Shown here: positions 37,993 to 47,171 of the stretch, one piece after another | Layout: the number at the start of each line of letters is the position of its first letter | How positions within the stretch are numbered: position 1 is the stretch's first letter | Origin: Methylovirgula sp963708155 | GTDB taxonomy: Bacteria > Pseudomonadota > Alphaproteobacteria > Rhizobiales > Beijerinckiaceae | NCBI GenBank assembly: GCA_963708155.1 | Contig: OY970183.1 | Span: 2,480,001 to 2,544,000, forward strand | Direction of reading: 5' to 3' | DNA length: 64,000 bases | Program-made: the position numbers and the translations under genes | Notes under the pieces: model-generated | The model's input: only the letters and a program-made list of their open reading frames with translations | Told to the model about the DNA's origin: nothing | Databases searched by the model: none

Positions 37993-38553
37993 CTACGACG
38001 TTCCGTAGCGATGCGTGACATCGCGCGCGATCTTGCCGGATTCATCAAGAAAGCGCGTGATGATCGCCTGCGCATTCGGCGTGCATTCGCGGTAATTCAG
38101 TTCATAGCCGTTGAAGCCGCGATTGTAGGCGCCGGCGAGTCGCGAGCGGCGCAGCGGATTTTGCGTCTCGGCGTCCATGAGCGCCGTCATCTTGTCGCGC
38201 CAGATCTGTCCGTTCTGGCCGCCGCAAAGATTTTGCAGATAGGTCAGAGCGCCGAGGAGTTCGGAAAGGCGCAGCAACTGCGGCTCATAAGGCGGCGGCG
38301 GCTCGTCGGGAATAGACGCTGGCGTTACGGGTTTGGCTGCGCCCGGCTTGGGCACATTGGCAAGCGGATGGGCGGGGTGTGGATGCGGATGTGGACGATG
38401 CGGCACGATGCGCGGGCGTGGCTGCTCGAATTCCTGCGGCCGATATTGCGGGGGCGGCCCGAAGAGATTGCCGAAAAACCCCTGCGCCTGCGCGGCTGAC
38501 GGAGCGGCAGCGCCAATCGCGCAGATGAGAATCACGGCCTTACGTTTGACCAC
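37993..38553 (-). CDS. TIGR02301 family secreted protein
   Basis: 186-residue protein with a signal peptide (VILICAIGAAAPSAAQA), a His/Pro-rich linker and a conserved C-terminal domain (LSELLGALTYLQNLCG, WRDKMTALMDAE, RLAGAYNRGFNGYELNYREC). This domain is the Rhizobiales-restricted TIGR02301 family. Two cysteines in the domain could form a periplasmic disulphide. Function unknown. Confidence 0.8.
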   Translation of the reverse strand: MVKRKAVILICAIGAAAPSAAQAQGFFGNLFGPPPQYRPQEFEQPRPRIVPHRPHPHPHPAHPLANVPKPGAAKPVTPASIPDEPPPPYEPQLLRLSELLGALTYLQNLCGGQNGQIWRDKMTALMDAETQNPLRRSRLAGAYNRGFNGYELNYRECTPNAQAIITRFLDESGKIARDVTHRYGTS

Positions 38554-38557
38554 GGAA

Positions 38558-39022
38558 TCAGTCCGGCAGGGTTTTGCGAGCTAGCACTTTCTGCGCGTTC
38601 GCAACGACTTCGATGAGATATGGCGATGTCTTTAATAGGGCAATCTGCTTCGGCTCGGCCCAAAGAATTTCGCCGGCCTCGGGGCCGGGTGAGCCATTGC
38701 CTGAAATCCAGGTGCCGACGAATGAGAGAATGACGAAATGGCGGCTGATGCCGTTCGCGTTCGGCGGCGTGACGGTCTCGACATATTGGTTGAAGCCGAC
38801 GAGCTTCGCCTTGACGCCGGTTTCCTCCTGCAATTCGCGTAGCGCCGCGTGAGAAGCAGTTTCACCGGATTCGATATGGCCGCCGGGCAAGGTGAACAGG
38901 CCGACGAAGGGCGGCTGCGTACGCGTCGTGAGCAGAACACGGCCTTCACGGAAGACGGCGATGCTGACGCCGACATGCGGATTGGTGGTGTCGAAACGTT
39001 GAGGCGCGGGACGCAAAGTCAT
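38558..39022 (-). CDS. NUDIX hydrolase
   Basis: 154-residue pyrophosphohydrolase with an intact box GGHIESGETASHAALRELQE followed by ETG. The ADP-ribose/MutT-like layout and the short length do not fix the substrate. Its start overlaps the stop of pdxH by four bases, so it is translated after pdxH; TIGR02301 follows four bases on. Confidence 0.88.
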   Translation of the reverse strand: MTLRPAPQRFDTTNPHVGVSIAVFREGRVLLTTRTQPPFVGLFTLPGGHIESGETASHAALRELQEETGVKAKLVGFNQYVETVTPPNANGISRHFVILSFVGTWISGNGSPGPEAGEILWAEPKQIALLKTSPYLIEVVANAQKVLARKTLPD

Positions 39023-39618
39023 GGATAAAGCCGCTGCTTCTGCCAGCCATCGGTGAGCGCCGCGCGGGTGAAGGCGATACGGTCGTGCAGCCGGAAGGCG
39101 CCGTCAGACCAGAATTCGATCGATAGGGGCTCTATCCGGTAGCCGATCCAATAATCCGGACGGGGAACGGACGTCAGCGCGAATTTAGCCGCATATTTCG
39201 CAGCCGCCGTCTCGAGCGCGAAGCGGCTTTCGAGCGGGCGCGACTGCTGGCTGGCCCAGGCACCGATGCGGCTCTGCAACGCCCGGCTGGAAAAATAAGC
39301 GTCGGCTTCAGCATCGCTGACCTTTTCGACAGGTCCACGCAGGCGCACCTGCCGGCGCAGCGATTTCCAATGGAAGACCGCTGCCGCCTGCATGTTGGCG
39401 GCGAGCTCGCGGCCCTTGGCGCTTTCGGAATTACTATAAAAAACAAAGCCGCCCGGGTCGAAACCTTTGAGCAGCACCATGCGCACATCGGGCAGGCCAT
39501 CGGCACCCGCCGTGGCCAGCGCCATCGCATTTGGGTCGTTCGGTTCGGTCTTTTCAGCCTCGGCAAGCCAGGCGGAAAAGAGCGCGAAAGGGTCTTCAGC
39601 TTCGGTAAAGTCACGCAC
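39019..39618 (-). CDS. pdxH: pyridoxamine 5'-phosphate oxidase
   Basis: FMN enzyme that makes pyridoxal 5'-phosphate. 199 residues with the FMN-binding PDVRMVLLKGFDPGGFVFYSN, VFHWKSLRRQVRLRG, the substrate segment SRIGAWASQQSRPLESR, and the C-terminal DYWIGYRIEPLSIEFW and RLHDR...W..RLYP. First gene of a pdxH-NUDIX-TIGR02301 run. Confidence 0.93.
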   Translation of the reverse strand: MRDFTEAEDPFALFSAWLAEAEKTEPNDPNAMALATAGADGLPDVRMVLLKGFDPGGFVFYSNSESAKGRELAANMQAAAVFHWKSLRRQVRLRGPVEKVSDAEADAYFSSRALQSRIGAWASQQSRPLESRFALETAAAKYAAKFALTSVPRPDYWIGYRIEPLSIEFWSDGAFRLHDRIAFTRAALTDGWQKQRLYP

Positions 39619-39693
39619 GATTAATCCATTCGCCCTAGACTTCTGGTACGGTTAGTGATGAGCTTGATTTGTCCGCCGGAGGGGGTGTGCTGG

Positions 39694-40146
39694 ATGCCTT
39701 ATAGTGGAACCAGGGGCGGTCTGACGAGGGCTTGTGCATTGCCCTTGCTGGGCTTGGCGCTGGTCGCCGGGGCCGCACTGGGCGGCTGCTCGGTGTCGAT
39801 GCCTATGGGCTCCCTGCTTGGCGATGACGATTCCACCGGCGCGATCGCGAAGTCGCAATTCGACGGGCTTGTCGGCGAAGATTGGCGTCGTGCCAAAGCC
39901 GCGCTCGCCCAGGCGCTTGGCGCGACCGATGACAAAATTTCCGTCGCCTGGACGAATCCTGATTCGGGGGCGAAAGGGTCATTCCACCCCGTCGGGGCTG
40001 CTTATACGACGGCTTCGGGCACCTGCCGCAGCTTTGCCGCGGCCGTCGATAGAAACGAGGTCGACGATTCGCTGCAGGGTACAGCTTGCGCCGGCAGGCC
40101 CGGCGACTGGCAGGTCACTGACGTGCGGCCGGTCAGCAAGAGCTGA
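39694..40146 (+). CDS. RT0821/Lpp0805-like surface lipoprotein
   Basis: 150-residue lipoprotein with lipobox ALGGC. The C-terminal domain (VAWTNPDSGAKGSFHPVG, GTCRSFAAAV, GTACAGRPGDWQVTDVRP) matches the alphaproteobacterial RT0821/Lpp0805 surface family. ATG 39694 gives a compact signal; the frame is open upstream to 39655. Divergent from pdxH. Confidence 0.75.
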   Translation: MPYSGTRGGLTRACALPLLGLALVAGAALGGCSVSMPMGSLLGDDDSTGAIAKSQFDGLVGEDWRRAKAALAQALGATDDKISVAWTNPDSGAKGSFHPVGAAYTTASGTCRSFAAAVDRNEVDDSLQGTACAGRPGDWQVTDVRPVSKS

Positions 40147-40300
40147 TCCAGCGATTCGGGTTAGCGCTGCCGCGAAAATCTTTCCCCGCGCCTACGATAT
40201 CCGGCAGCATCGGCCAGCGGGATAGCGTCGCATTTTCCTGCGGCGCAAAGCCTGTTAATCAGGATTAGCGGCAGGCGAGTCCCGCCGCCGGGAGTGACAA

Positions 40301-40849
40301 ATGCAAAAATCGATGTCCGTGCTCACACGTCCACTCTGGTTCGCCACGTTGCTCGTGGCCGGCATCGGCACCAGCCTCGGCTTCGCTTGCGCCGTGCCGC
40401 TGGCGGCGCTGGCGGCGCTCGGCACGTTGACACTGGGTCGTGCGACCACGCTCGCCCTTGTTGTCGCCGTTGTGGCGGCTAATCAGGCCGTGGGCTTTGC
40501 GCTTTTGCACTATCCGCATGATCCCGTGACGATCGCCTGGGGCGGCGCTTTCCTGCTCGTTGGCGTCGCGGCAGTTTTCGCGGCAGATTTCGTCGAAGCG
40601 CGTGGCGCGGCGCTGCCGCAGGCGGCGCTCCACGCGCTGGCTTTCGGCGCGGCCTTCGTGGCTTACGAGGGTGGCTTCTTTCTGCTGTCGCTCGCCACGC
40701 ACAGCGCACTTCATCCCTATCTGCCGGCCATCGTCCTGAGGCTTCTAGCGATCAACGCGGTGATCTTCGTGGCTCTCCTCGTTGCGGGCCGGCTGGCGGT
40801 CGGAGCCGGGTTTTCGGGTGGCTTGCGGCTCAGCCGAGAGCCCGCCTGA
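40301..40849 (+). CDS. polytopic membrane protein of unknown function
   Basis: 182 residues with five or six hydrophobic helices and very little soluble sequence (LWFATLLVAGIGTSLGFAC, LALVVAVVAANQAVGFALL, AFLLVGVAAVFAADFV, LAFGAAFVAYEGGFFLLSL). GGGAG lies seven bases upstream of ATG 40301. I do not recognise the family. The even hydrophobicity and single gene context suggest a small transporter or assembly factor, without support for either. Confidence 0.65.
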   Translation: MQKSMSVLTRPLWFATLLVAGIGTSLGFACAVPLAALAALGTLTLGRATTLALVVAVVAANQAVGFALLHYPHDPVTIAWGGAFLLVGVAAVFAADFVEARGAALPQAALHALAFGAAFVAYEGGFFLLSLATHSALHPYLPAIVLRLLAINAVIFVALLVAGRLAVGAGFSGGLRLSREPA

Positions 40850-40971
40850 ACCTGCTCCAAGTCTTGCGTCCAGCGTGCGCTAAGTCTTGCGTACAGCGCC
40901 TGAAACCCCCAAGTTGAGGCTGAGACATTGCGCCCGCGCCATGCCGGGCGGGCGCGCTAACGGGCTCGAAA

Positions 40972-41931
40972 ATGCGTGATCCTTATACCGTTCTAGGCGT
41001 GGCGAAGACGGCCGATCTTGCCGAAATCAAGAAGGCCTATCGCAAGCTCGCCAAGAAATTTCATCCCGATCAGAGCAAGGATCCCAAGGCGAAAGATAAA
41101 TTCGCCGAGGTGAGCTCTGCATATGAGATTCTCGGTGATGAGGCGAAGCGCGGTCAGTTCGATCGCGGCGAGATCGATGCCGAAGGCAAGCCGCGATTCC
41201 AGGGCTTCGAGGGCTTCGGCGCTGGCGCGGGGCCGGGCGGCTTCTCGCGCCGCTCGCCGGGCGGCGGCTTCGAGCAGTACGAGTTCCGTACCGGACCCGG
41301 GGGCGGCGGCTTCGACACGAGCGACATTTTCAGCGAATTGTTCGGTGCGGCCCGGCGCGGCGGCGCGGCTGGGGGCGCGCAGGGGCGTGCCGCCCCGCCG
41401 CGCGGCGAGGATGTCACCGCCCAGATTTCCGTCAACCTGCGCGAGGCCGTTCACGGCGGCAAGAACCGGGTCACTTTGCCGACGGGCCGGACGTTGGAAG
41501 TCACGGTTCCAGCCGGGATCGAGGACGGCCAGACGATCCGCCTGAAGGGGCAGGGCCATCCCAGTCCCTATGGCGGCGAGGCAGGCGACGCACTGGTGAC
41601 GGTGAAGATCGCCAAGCACCCCTATTTTCGTGTCGATAATCGCGACTTACGGCTCGATCTGCCGCTGACCCTCTACGAGGCTGTGCTTGGAGCCAAGGTG
41701 AATGTGCCGACGCTCGACGGCAAGGTGGAGCTCACCGTTCCTGCCGGGTCGAATGGCGGCCGCACGCTGCGGCTGCGCGGTAAGGGCTTGCCTAACCCGG
41801 GCGGCACGCCCGGCGACCTCCTTGTCACTCTGCGGATCGTTCTGCCCGAGGGTAACGACCCGGACCTCACCGCCCTCGCGGAGAAGTGGCAGAAGCAGCG
41901 GACTTACGATCCGCGGCAGGATCTCGGCTAA
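40972..41931 (+). CDS. DnaJ/CbpA-type J-domain co-chaperone
   Basis: 319 residues: N-terminal J domain (DPYTVLGVAKTADLAEIKKAY, HPD at residues 32-34), a Gly/Phe-rich linker, then two C-terminal substrate-binding beta domains (VTLPTGRTLEVTVPAGIEDG, KVELTVPAGSNGGRTLRLRG). The zinc-finger CxxCxGxG repeats of DnaJ are absent, so this is a class II co-chaperone like CbpA, not dnaJ itself. Stands alone upstream of fabI. Confidence 0.9.
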   Translation: MRDPYTVLGVAKTADLAEIKKAYRKLAKKFHPDQSKDPKAKDKFAEVSSAYEILGDEAKRGQFDRGEIDAEGKPRFQGFEGFGAGAGPGGFSRRSPGGGFEQYEFRTGPGGGGFDTSDIFSELFGAARRGGAAGGAQGRAAPPRGEDVTAQISVNLREAVHGGKNRVTLPTGRTLEVTVPAGIEDGQTIRLKGQGHPSPYGGEAGDALVTVKIAKHPYFRVDNRDLRLDLPLTLYEAVLGAKVNVPTLDGKVELTVPAGSNGGRTLRLRGKGLPNPGGTPGDLLVTLRIVLPEGNDPDLTALAEKWQKQRTYDPRQDLG

Positions 41932-42166
41932 GTCTCGATCCATCGCGTCCAATCACGGGTTCGGACCTCGCCTGTAATTGTTCGCAAGCCGGCGTGATCG
42001 GGAATGGGCAAAATGCCGCGATTAACGCAGGCTGCGCCGCGAATAGGTGGGTTTGACGGCCCATACGCGGCTACATGGGCTTGGCCAATCGTCATAAACC
42101 GGGTTAAAGGCTTCTACCTAGCCGGCGTTGCCGGCGGCCGCCCCACATCATTGCCCAGGACGAAGA

Positions 42167-43015
42167 ATGACGCAGCCGGAGCGCCTTTCCGCAGAAGTGA
42201 TAGCCCCTGGAATTCTGACCGGGAAGCGCGGTCTCGTGCTGGGCGCCGCCAATAATCGCTCGATCGCCTGGGGCATCGCCAAGGCCGCGCGCGCCGCGGG
42301 CGCCGAACTCGCTTTCACCTATCAGGGCGAGTCCTTGGAGAAGCGGGTGCGTCCGCTTGCCGAAGAACTGAACGCAGCCGTTGTCGGCCATTGCGACGTC
42401 ACCGACGAAGCCTCGATCGACGCGGTCTTCGCGACCATCGAAAAGCTCTGGGGGCGCCTCGATTTCGTTGTCCATTGCGTGGCGTTTTCCGACAAGGATC
42501 AGCTCACTGGCCGCTATGTCGAGACAACTGCGGAGAATTTCGCCAATACGCTGCTCGTCTCCTGTTATTCCTTCACCGCGATCGCCCAGCGCGCGGAGAA
42601 GCTGATGACGGACGGCGGCTCGCTGCTGACGCTCACCTATTACGGCGCCGAGAAATGGATGCCGCACTATAATGTCATGGGTGTCGCGAAAGCGGCGCTC
42701 GAAGCGTCCGTACGCTATCTCGCGGCCGACCTCGGCCAGAAGAACATTCGCGTCAACGCGATCTCGGCCGGTCCGATCAAGACGTTGGCGGCCTCGGGCA
42801 TCGGCGACTTCCGCTACATTCTCAAGTGGAACGAATACAACGCGCCGCTACGCCGCTCGGTGACCATCGATGAAGTCGGTGAGAGCGCCGCTTTTCTGCT
42901 CTCGCCGCTGTCGCGTGGCATTACCGGCGAAATCCTGCATGTCGATGCCGGCTATCATATCGTCGGGATGAAGAACCCCGCCGCGCCGGACATATCGGCG
43001 TTGATCAGGGAGTAG
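42167..43015 (+). CDS. fabI: enoyl-[acyl-carrier-protein] reductase
   Basis: NADH-dependent last step of fatty-acid elongation and the target of triclosan in many bacteria. The SDR-like fold has LVLGAANNRSIAWGIAKA (FabI-type nucleotide motif), the catalytic Y-x6-K in YNVMGVAKAALEA, and INAISAGPIKTLAASGI (here VNAISAGPIKTLAASGI). 282 residues from ATG 42167. aroC follows 18 bases later. Confidence 0.93.
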   Translation: MTQPERLSAEVIAPGILTGKRGLVLGAANNRSIAWGIAKAARAAGAELAFTYQGESLEKRVRPLAEELNAAVVGHCDVTDEASIDAVFATIEKLWGRLDFVVHCVAFSDKDQLTGRYVETTAENFANTLLVSCYSFTAIAQRAEKLMTDGGSLLTLTYYGAEKWMPHYNVMGVAKAALEASVRYLAADLGQKNIRVNAISAGPIKTLAASGIGDFRYILKWNEYNAPLRRSVTIDEVGESAAFLLSPLSRGITGEILHVDAGYHIVGMKNPAAPDISALIRE

Positions 43016-43033
43016 CGCCAGCGCTCTCCTGCC

Positions 43034-44104
43034 ATGTCCCACAACACCTTCGGCCATCTGTTCCGCGTTACGACCTTCGGCGAGAGCCACGGGCCGGCGA
43101 TCGGCTGCGTGGTCGATGGCTGTCCGCCCGGCATTGCGCTGAGCGAAGCGGACATTCAGACTTATCTCGATGAGCGGCGCCCCGGCACTTCGCGCTTCAC
43201 CACGCAGCGCCAGGAAGCCGATAAAGTCAAAATCCTCTCTGGCGTTTTCGAAGGCCGCACGACCGGCACGCCCATCGGCCTGCTGATCGAAAATGAAGAT
43301 CAGCGCTCGAAGGACTACGCCGCGATCAAGGACAAGTTCCGCCCCGGTCACGCTGACTTCACCTATGAGGCGAAATATGGCATCCGCGATTACCGCGGCG
43401 GCGGGCGATCCTCGGCGCGGGAGACGGCGATGCGCGTCGCTGCAGGCGCCATTGCGCGTAAGGTCGTCGGCAATGTCAGCGTGCGCGGCGCGCTCGTGGC
43501 AATCGGCGATGATTGGATCGACCGCACCAAATGGGATTGGGCCGAGACCCGGCGCAACGCGTTCTTCTCCCCCGACGCCGACAAGGCACGCGCATTCGAG
43601 ATCAAGCTCGATGCGATCCGTAAATCCGGCTCCTCCATCGGCGCGGTGATCGAGATCGTCGCCGAGAATGTGCCGGCGGGCTGGGGCGCGCCGATCTATG
43701 GCAAGCTTGATTCAGAACTTGCGGCAGCGCTGATGTCGATCAACGCCGTCAAGGGCGTCGAGATCGGCGATGGCTTCGCCGCCGCGGCCTTGTCGGGCGA
43801 AGAAAACGCCGACGAGATCCGCATCGGCAACAACGGCCAGCCGGTTTTCTCCAGCAATCACGCGGGCGGTATACTTGGCGGCATTTCCACAGGGCAGGCG
43901 ATCGTCGCGCGCTTCGCGGTGAAGCCGACCTCCTCGATCCTGTCGCCGCGCAAGACGATCGATCGTTTCGGCGCTGAAACGGAGATCGTCACCAAGGGCC
44001 GTCACGATCCCTGCGTCGGCATCCGCGCCGTGCCGGTCGGGGAGGCGATGGTCGCCTGCGTGCTCGCGGATCAATTCCTGCGCCATCGCGCGCAGATCGG
44101 CTAG
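43034..44104 (+). CDS. aroC: chorismate synthase
   Basis: FMN-dependent final step of the shikimate pathway. 356 residues with the N-terminal signature RVTTFGESHGPAIGCVVDG, RPGTSRFTTQRQEADKVKIL, RGGGRSSARETAMRVAAGA and the C-terminal GRHDPCVGIRAVPVGEAM. Probably cotranscribed with fabI. Its stop codon shares a CTAG palindrome with the convergent DUF2233 gene. Confidence 0.96.
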   Translation: MSHNTFGHLFRVTTFGESHGPAIGCVVDGCPPGIALSEADIQTYLDERRPGTSRFTTQRQEADKVKILSGVFEGRTTGTPIGLLIENEDQRSKDYAAIKDKFRPGHADFTYEAKYGIRDYRGGGRSSARETAMRVAAGAIARKVVGNVSVRGALVAIGDDWIDRTKWDWAETRRNAFFSPDADKARAFEIKLDAIRKSGSSIGAVIEIVAENVPAGWGAPIYGKLDSELAAALMSINAVKGVEIGDGFAAAALSGEENADEIRIGNNGQPVFSSNHAGGILGGISTGQAIVARFAVKPTSSILSPRKTIDRFGAETEIVTKGRHDPCVGIRAVPVGEAMVACVLADQFLRHRAQIG

Positions 44105-44877
44105 CGCACGGCTCTCTCCACGACGCCGACAATGGGGCCGAGCGGCAGCAGCGCGTCGTCGCGGCCGAAGCTGGGCGCGTAAAGGCTTGAGACCGAACCG
44201 TCGAGGAAAAGCGCGTTGGGACATTGCAGCCGGTCGCGGAACAAGGTCGCGAAACGATAGAAGGTCACCGGCTCGTCCGAGATCGCGAAGATCACGATAT
44301 GGCCATCTCGAACGCCGACGCCGTTTCGGATTTTCTCGGACGTTCCCGTCGCCTCGATCTTGGGATGCAGGGCGCCGTCGATGACGAGCATGGGGCCGGA
44401 TTGGGTCGCATATTCGGGATGCAGCCCCGCCCTGATATAACGGCTCGTCTCCATGATTCCGGCGCCCCCATTGCCGAAATAGAAAATGCCGTTTGGCATC
44501 ATGTGGAAATTGCCGGACCCCCGGCGCGTATTGGCGGCACGGAACTGGCGTCCGCCTTCGACATAAAGCCCGACGGGACGGAAATCCGTCCCGAACATCC
44601 CGGCGTTCATCGCGAAGGCGAGCAACTCGCCTTGCGATTTCATCGCCTCCGCGATGGCTTGAAAGCCGCCATAAGGTTTTCCGTCGGCGCTGGCGAGAAA
44701 GAGCCGCAGCTGGTCCTTGCGTGCATCGAAGACGCAAATCGTATATTGGCGATCCGCCTCCGTGATCGCCTCACAGGGAGGCTTCTCGGCCGGCCGCGCC
44801 GAGGGCAGCGAGACGAAAAGCCCCAAGGCACCGAGGGCGATGCGCAGCAGCGTTCCAGGGCCCGGTTTCGGCAGCAT
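44101..44877 (-). CDS. DUF2233/phosphodiester glycosidase-like secreted protein
   Basis: 258 residues with a signal peptide (LLRIALGALGLFVSLPSA) and a NAGPA/DUF2233 domain: LAFAMNAGMFGTDFRPVGL, NGIFYF, ATQSGPMLVIDGALHP, RNGVGVRDGHIVIFAIS and CPNALFLDGSVSSLYAP. In mammals the domain uncovers GlcNAc-1-phosphate; bacterial roles are poorly known. ATG 44877 chosen; the frame extends slightly upstream. Divergent from ribBA. Confidence 0.82.
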   Translation of the reverse strand: MLPKPGPGTLLRIALGALGLFVSLPSARPAEKPPCEAITEADRQYTICVFDARKDQLRLFLASADGKPYGGFQAIAEAMKSQGELLAFAMNAGMFGTDFRPVGLYVEGGRQFRAANTRRGSGNFHMMPNGIFYFGNGGAGIMETSRYIRAGLHPEYATQSGPMLVIDGALHPKIEATGTSEKIRNGVGVRDGHIVIFAISDEPVTFYRFATLFRDRLQCPNALFLDGSVSSLYAPSFGRDDALLPLGPIVGVVERAVR

Positions 44878-44935
44878 TGTTCGACCGCGCAATGTTTCCT
44901 ATCTACCAAACTTATCAGGATTCGGAGTTTCCAGC

Positions 44936-46018
44936 ATGCATCATACCGTGACAGAGGCGATCGAGGCCATCGCACGCGGCGAGATCGTGATCGTCACGGA
45001 CGATGACGACCGCGAGAACGAGGGCGATCTGATCTGCGCCGCCTCGCTCTGCACGACGGAGAAGATGGGCTTCATTATCCGCCATACGAGCGGGATCGTG
45101 TGCGCGCCGCTGACGGCTGCGGAGGCGCGCCGGCTGAACCTTCAACCGATGGTCGCAACGAACGATGCGCCGCTGGGAACCGCTTTCACTGTATCCGTCG
45201 ATGTCCGGCACGGGCTGACCACAGGCATTTCCGGCGAACAGCGGACCAATACGGTACGCGCGCTGGCCAATGGCAATATGGGCGCCGATGATTTCGTCCG
45301 TCCGGGCCATGTCTTTCCGCTCATCGCCCGGGAGGGCGGTGTGCTGACGCGCTCAGGCCATACCGAGGCGGCCGTCGATCTTTGCCGGCTTGCTGGCCTG
45401 CCGCCCGTCGGCGTCATCTGTGAGCTTGCCAATGACGACGGCAGCGTCATGGCCGGCAAGCAAATCCAGGCCTTCGCCGACGAGCACAGGCTGAAACGGA
45501 TTTCCGTCGCCCAGCTCATCGCCTACCGCCAGGAGCGGGAAAAGCTGGTCGAACGGGTCCGGGTCTTCCCGGTCGAGGGGCCGAGCGGGCCGTTGACCTG
45601 CTATGCCTATCAAACCCCCTTTGATCCGGTGCATCATTTCGCCTTCGTGCAGGGCGAGATCGGCGACGGCCGCAACATGCCCGCGCGCCTGCATCGCGTC
45701 GATCTCATCGCCGATGTTGTCACCGGCAGCGCGCTCATTCCCGAGACGCTGGCGCGATTCAAAAAGGAGGGGCGCGGCGTTCTCGTCCTGCTGCGCGACG
45801 GCACCGCCGGCGTGCCGGCGCTCTCGGAAGCCAACGAAAAAGCCTCGGAGGCCATGCGGACCAAGGAATGGCGCGAGATCGGCATCGGGGCGCAAATCCT
45901 GCGCGATCTCGGTATTTCCTCGATCCGGCTGCGGACGTCTTCGCCCCTGAATTATGTCGGCCTGTCGGGCTTCGGCATCGGGATCGTCGCCTATGAGGGC
46001 GTCGAAGGCGAGAAATAG
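44936..46018 (+). CDS. ribBA: 3,4-dihydroxy-2-butanone-4-phosphate synthase with degenerate GTP cyclohydrolase II domain
   Basis: N-terminal RibB domain makes the four-carbon riboflavin precursor from ribulose 5-phosphate: TDDDDRENEGDLICAA, RHTSGIVCAPL, FVRPGHVFPLIAREGGVLTR, GHTEAAVDL. The C-terminal half has the RibA fold, but the zinc-site Cys cluster normally seen as S-E-C-L-T-G-D is replaced (RLHRVDLIADVVTG), so GTP cyclohydrolase activity is unlikely. This split is common in alphaproteobacteria. ATG 44936 has GGAG upstream. The 3' end overlaps the convergent HDAC-like gene by 28 bases. No FMN riboswitch was recognised. Confidence 0.9.
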   Translation: MHHTVTEAIEAIARGEIVIVTDDDDRENEGDLICAASLCTTEKMGFIIRHTSGIVCAPLTAAEARRLNLQPMVATNDAPLGTAFTVSVDVRHGLTTGISGEQRTNTVRALANGNMGADDFVRPGHVFPLIAREGGVLTRSGHTEAAVDLCRLAGLPPVGVICELANDDGSVMAGKQIQAFADEHRLKRISVAQLIAYRQEREKLVERVRVFPVEGPSGPLTCYAYQTPFDPVHHFAFVQGEIGDGRNMPARLHRVDLIADVVTGSALIPETLARFKKEGRGVLVLLRDGTAGVPALSEANEKASEAMRTKEWREIGIGAQILRDLGISSIRLRTSSPLNYVGLSGFGIGIVAYEGVEGEK

Positions 46019-46947
46019 GAAAGGCCCATCAAAGCCGCGACATGCGCCGCGGCCGAGGCTCCGAGCCCTTGGAGATCGTAGCCGCCTTCCAGAACGGAAA
46101 TGATGCGACCGCCATTGCCGCGCGCCGCGATCTCCATGATCTCGGCGGTGATCCAGGCAAAATCCATCTCGGTCAGGTTGAGGCTGGCGAGCGGGTCGCG
46201 CCAATGCGCGTCGAAGCCGGCCGAAATGATGATGACATCCGGCGCGAAACCGATGAGCCGTGGCAGGATGACGGATTCGCAGGCTTCCCGGAAAAGCGTG
46301 CCGTCGGAGGCCGGCGTGAGCGGAGCATTGACGATCGTGCCGTAAGTGCCGGTTTCCGAGGCCGCGCCGGTGCCGGGAAAAAGCGGCATCTCATGCGTCG
46401 AGCAATAGAGCACGCTAGGATCGGCCCAGAAGATCGCCTGCGTTCCATTGCCGTGATGGACGTCGAAATCGACGATCGCGACACGCTCGGCGCCGTGCGC
46501 TGCCTGGGCATGGCGGGCGGCGATGGCGACATTGTTGAAGAGGCAAAAGCCCATCGGCACCGTCCGGCTGGCATGATGGCCGGGCGGCCGCGTCAACACA
46601 AAGGCATTGTTGGCCTCTCCCCGCATAACTGCGTCGACCGCGGCGACAGTGCCGCCGGTGGCATGGAGCATGGCTTCCCATGAGCCGCGGCTGACTGGCG
46701 TGTCGTCATCGATATAGGTGAGGCCCTCGTCGGGCACGGCGGCTTCGAGCGCCGCGACATAGGTGGCGGGGTGGACCCGAAGAATGGGCGCAGGATCGCC
46801 GCGCGGCGAGCGCCGCCGGCGCAAGTCACGGAATGTATCGACGGCCAAAGCATCCGTGATCGCAACGAGACGCGCGGGCGATTCGGGGTGATAGGGCCCG
46901 GTGTCGTGCCCGAGGGCGGCCGGGTGATCGAAGAGCAGGGTTGCCAC
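45991..46947 (-). CDS. histone deacetylase family protein
   Basis: Class II HDAC-like deacetylase of 318 residues, related to bacterial acetylpolyamine/acetoin-type amidohydrolases. Zinc and charge-relay motifs are intact: RPPGHHASRTVPMGFCLFNN, VDFDVHHGNGT, SAGFDAHWRDPLASL and VLEGGYDL. The substrate is probably a small acetylated amine or protein lysine; sequence does not decide. Confidence 0.9.
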   Translation of the reverse strand: MATLLFDHPAALGHDTGPYHPESPARLVAITDALAVDTFRDLRRRRSPRGDPAPILRVHPATYVAALEAAVPDEGLTYIDDDTPVSRGSWEAMLHATGGTVAAVDAVMRGEANNAFVLTRPPGHHASRTVPMGFCLFNNVAIAARHAQAAHGAERVAIVDFDVHHGNGTQAIFWADPSVLYCSTHEMPLFPGTGAASETGTYGTIVNAPLTPASDGTLFREACESVILPRLIGFAPDVIIISAGFDAHWRDPLASLNLTEMDFAWITAEIMEIAARGNGGRIISVLEGGYDLQGLGASAAAHVAALMGLSYFSPSTPS

Positions 46948-47171
46948 GGAACCTTAGCCGTCCGGAAACGATTCGCCTTTACCTTAGCATTGCTGTGCGA
47001 CAGGCCGAGCATGCCGTGCGGCGGTCATCGCATGCGTCACAGCCTGCATAAATGTTTCTTTTGCGCCACAGGTTTTCATCTTCTCGCACTCTCACGGCAT
47101 CCCATCTGCTCGTAGCGGTAGCGAGACAAGCATCGATGCGTTATTTCGTTCAGTAGACGTGGGGATAAGCG

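Noticed and set aside
40147..40300. Cobalamin-type riboswitch ahead of the membrane protein
   Set aside because: GC-rich hairpin sequence is present, but the conserved B12-box pattern is not.
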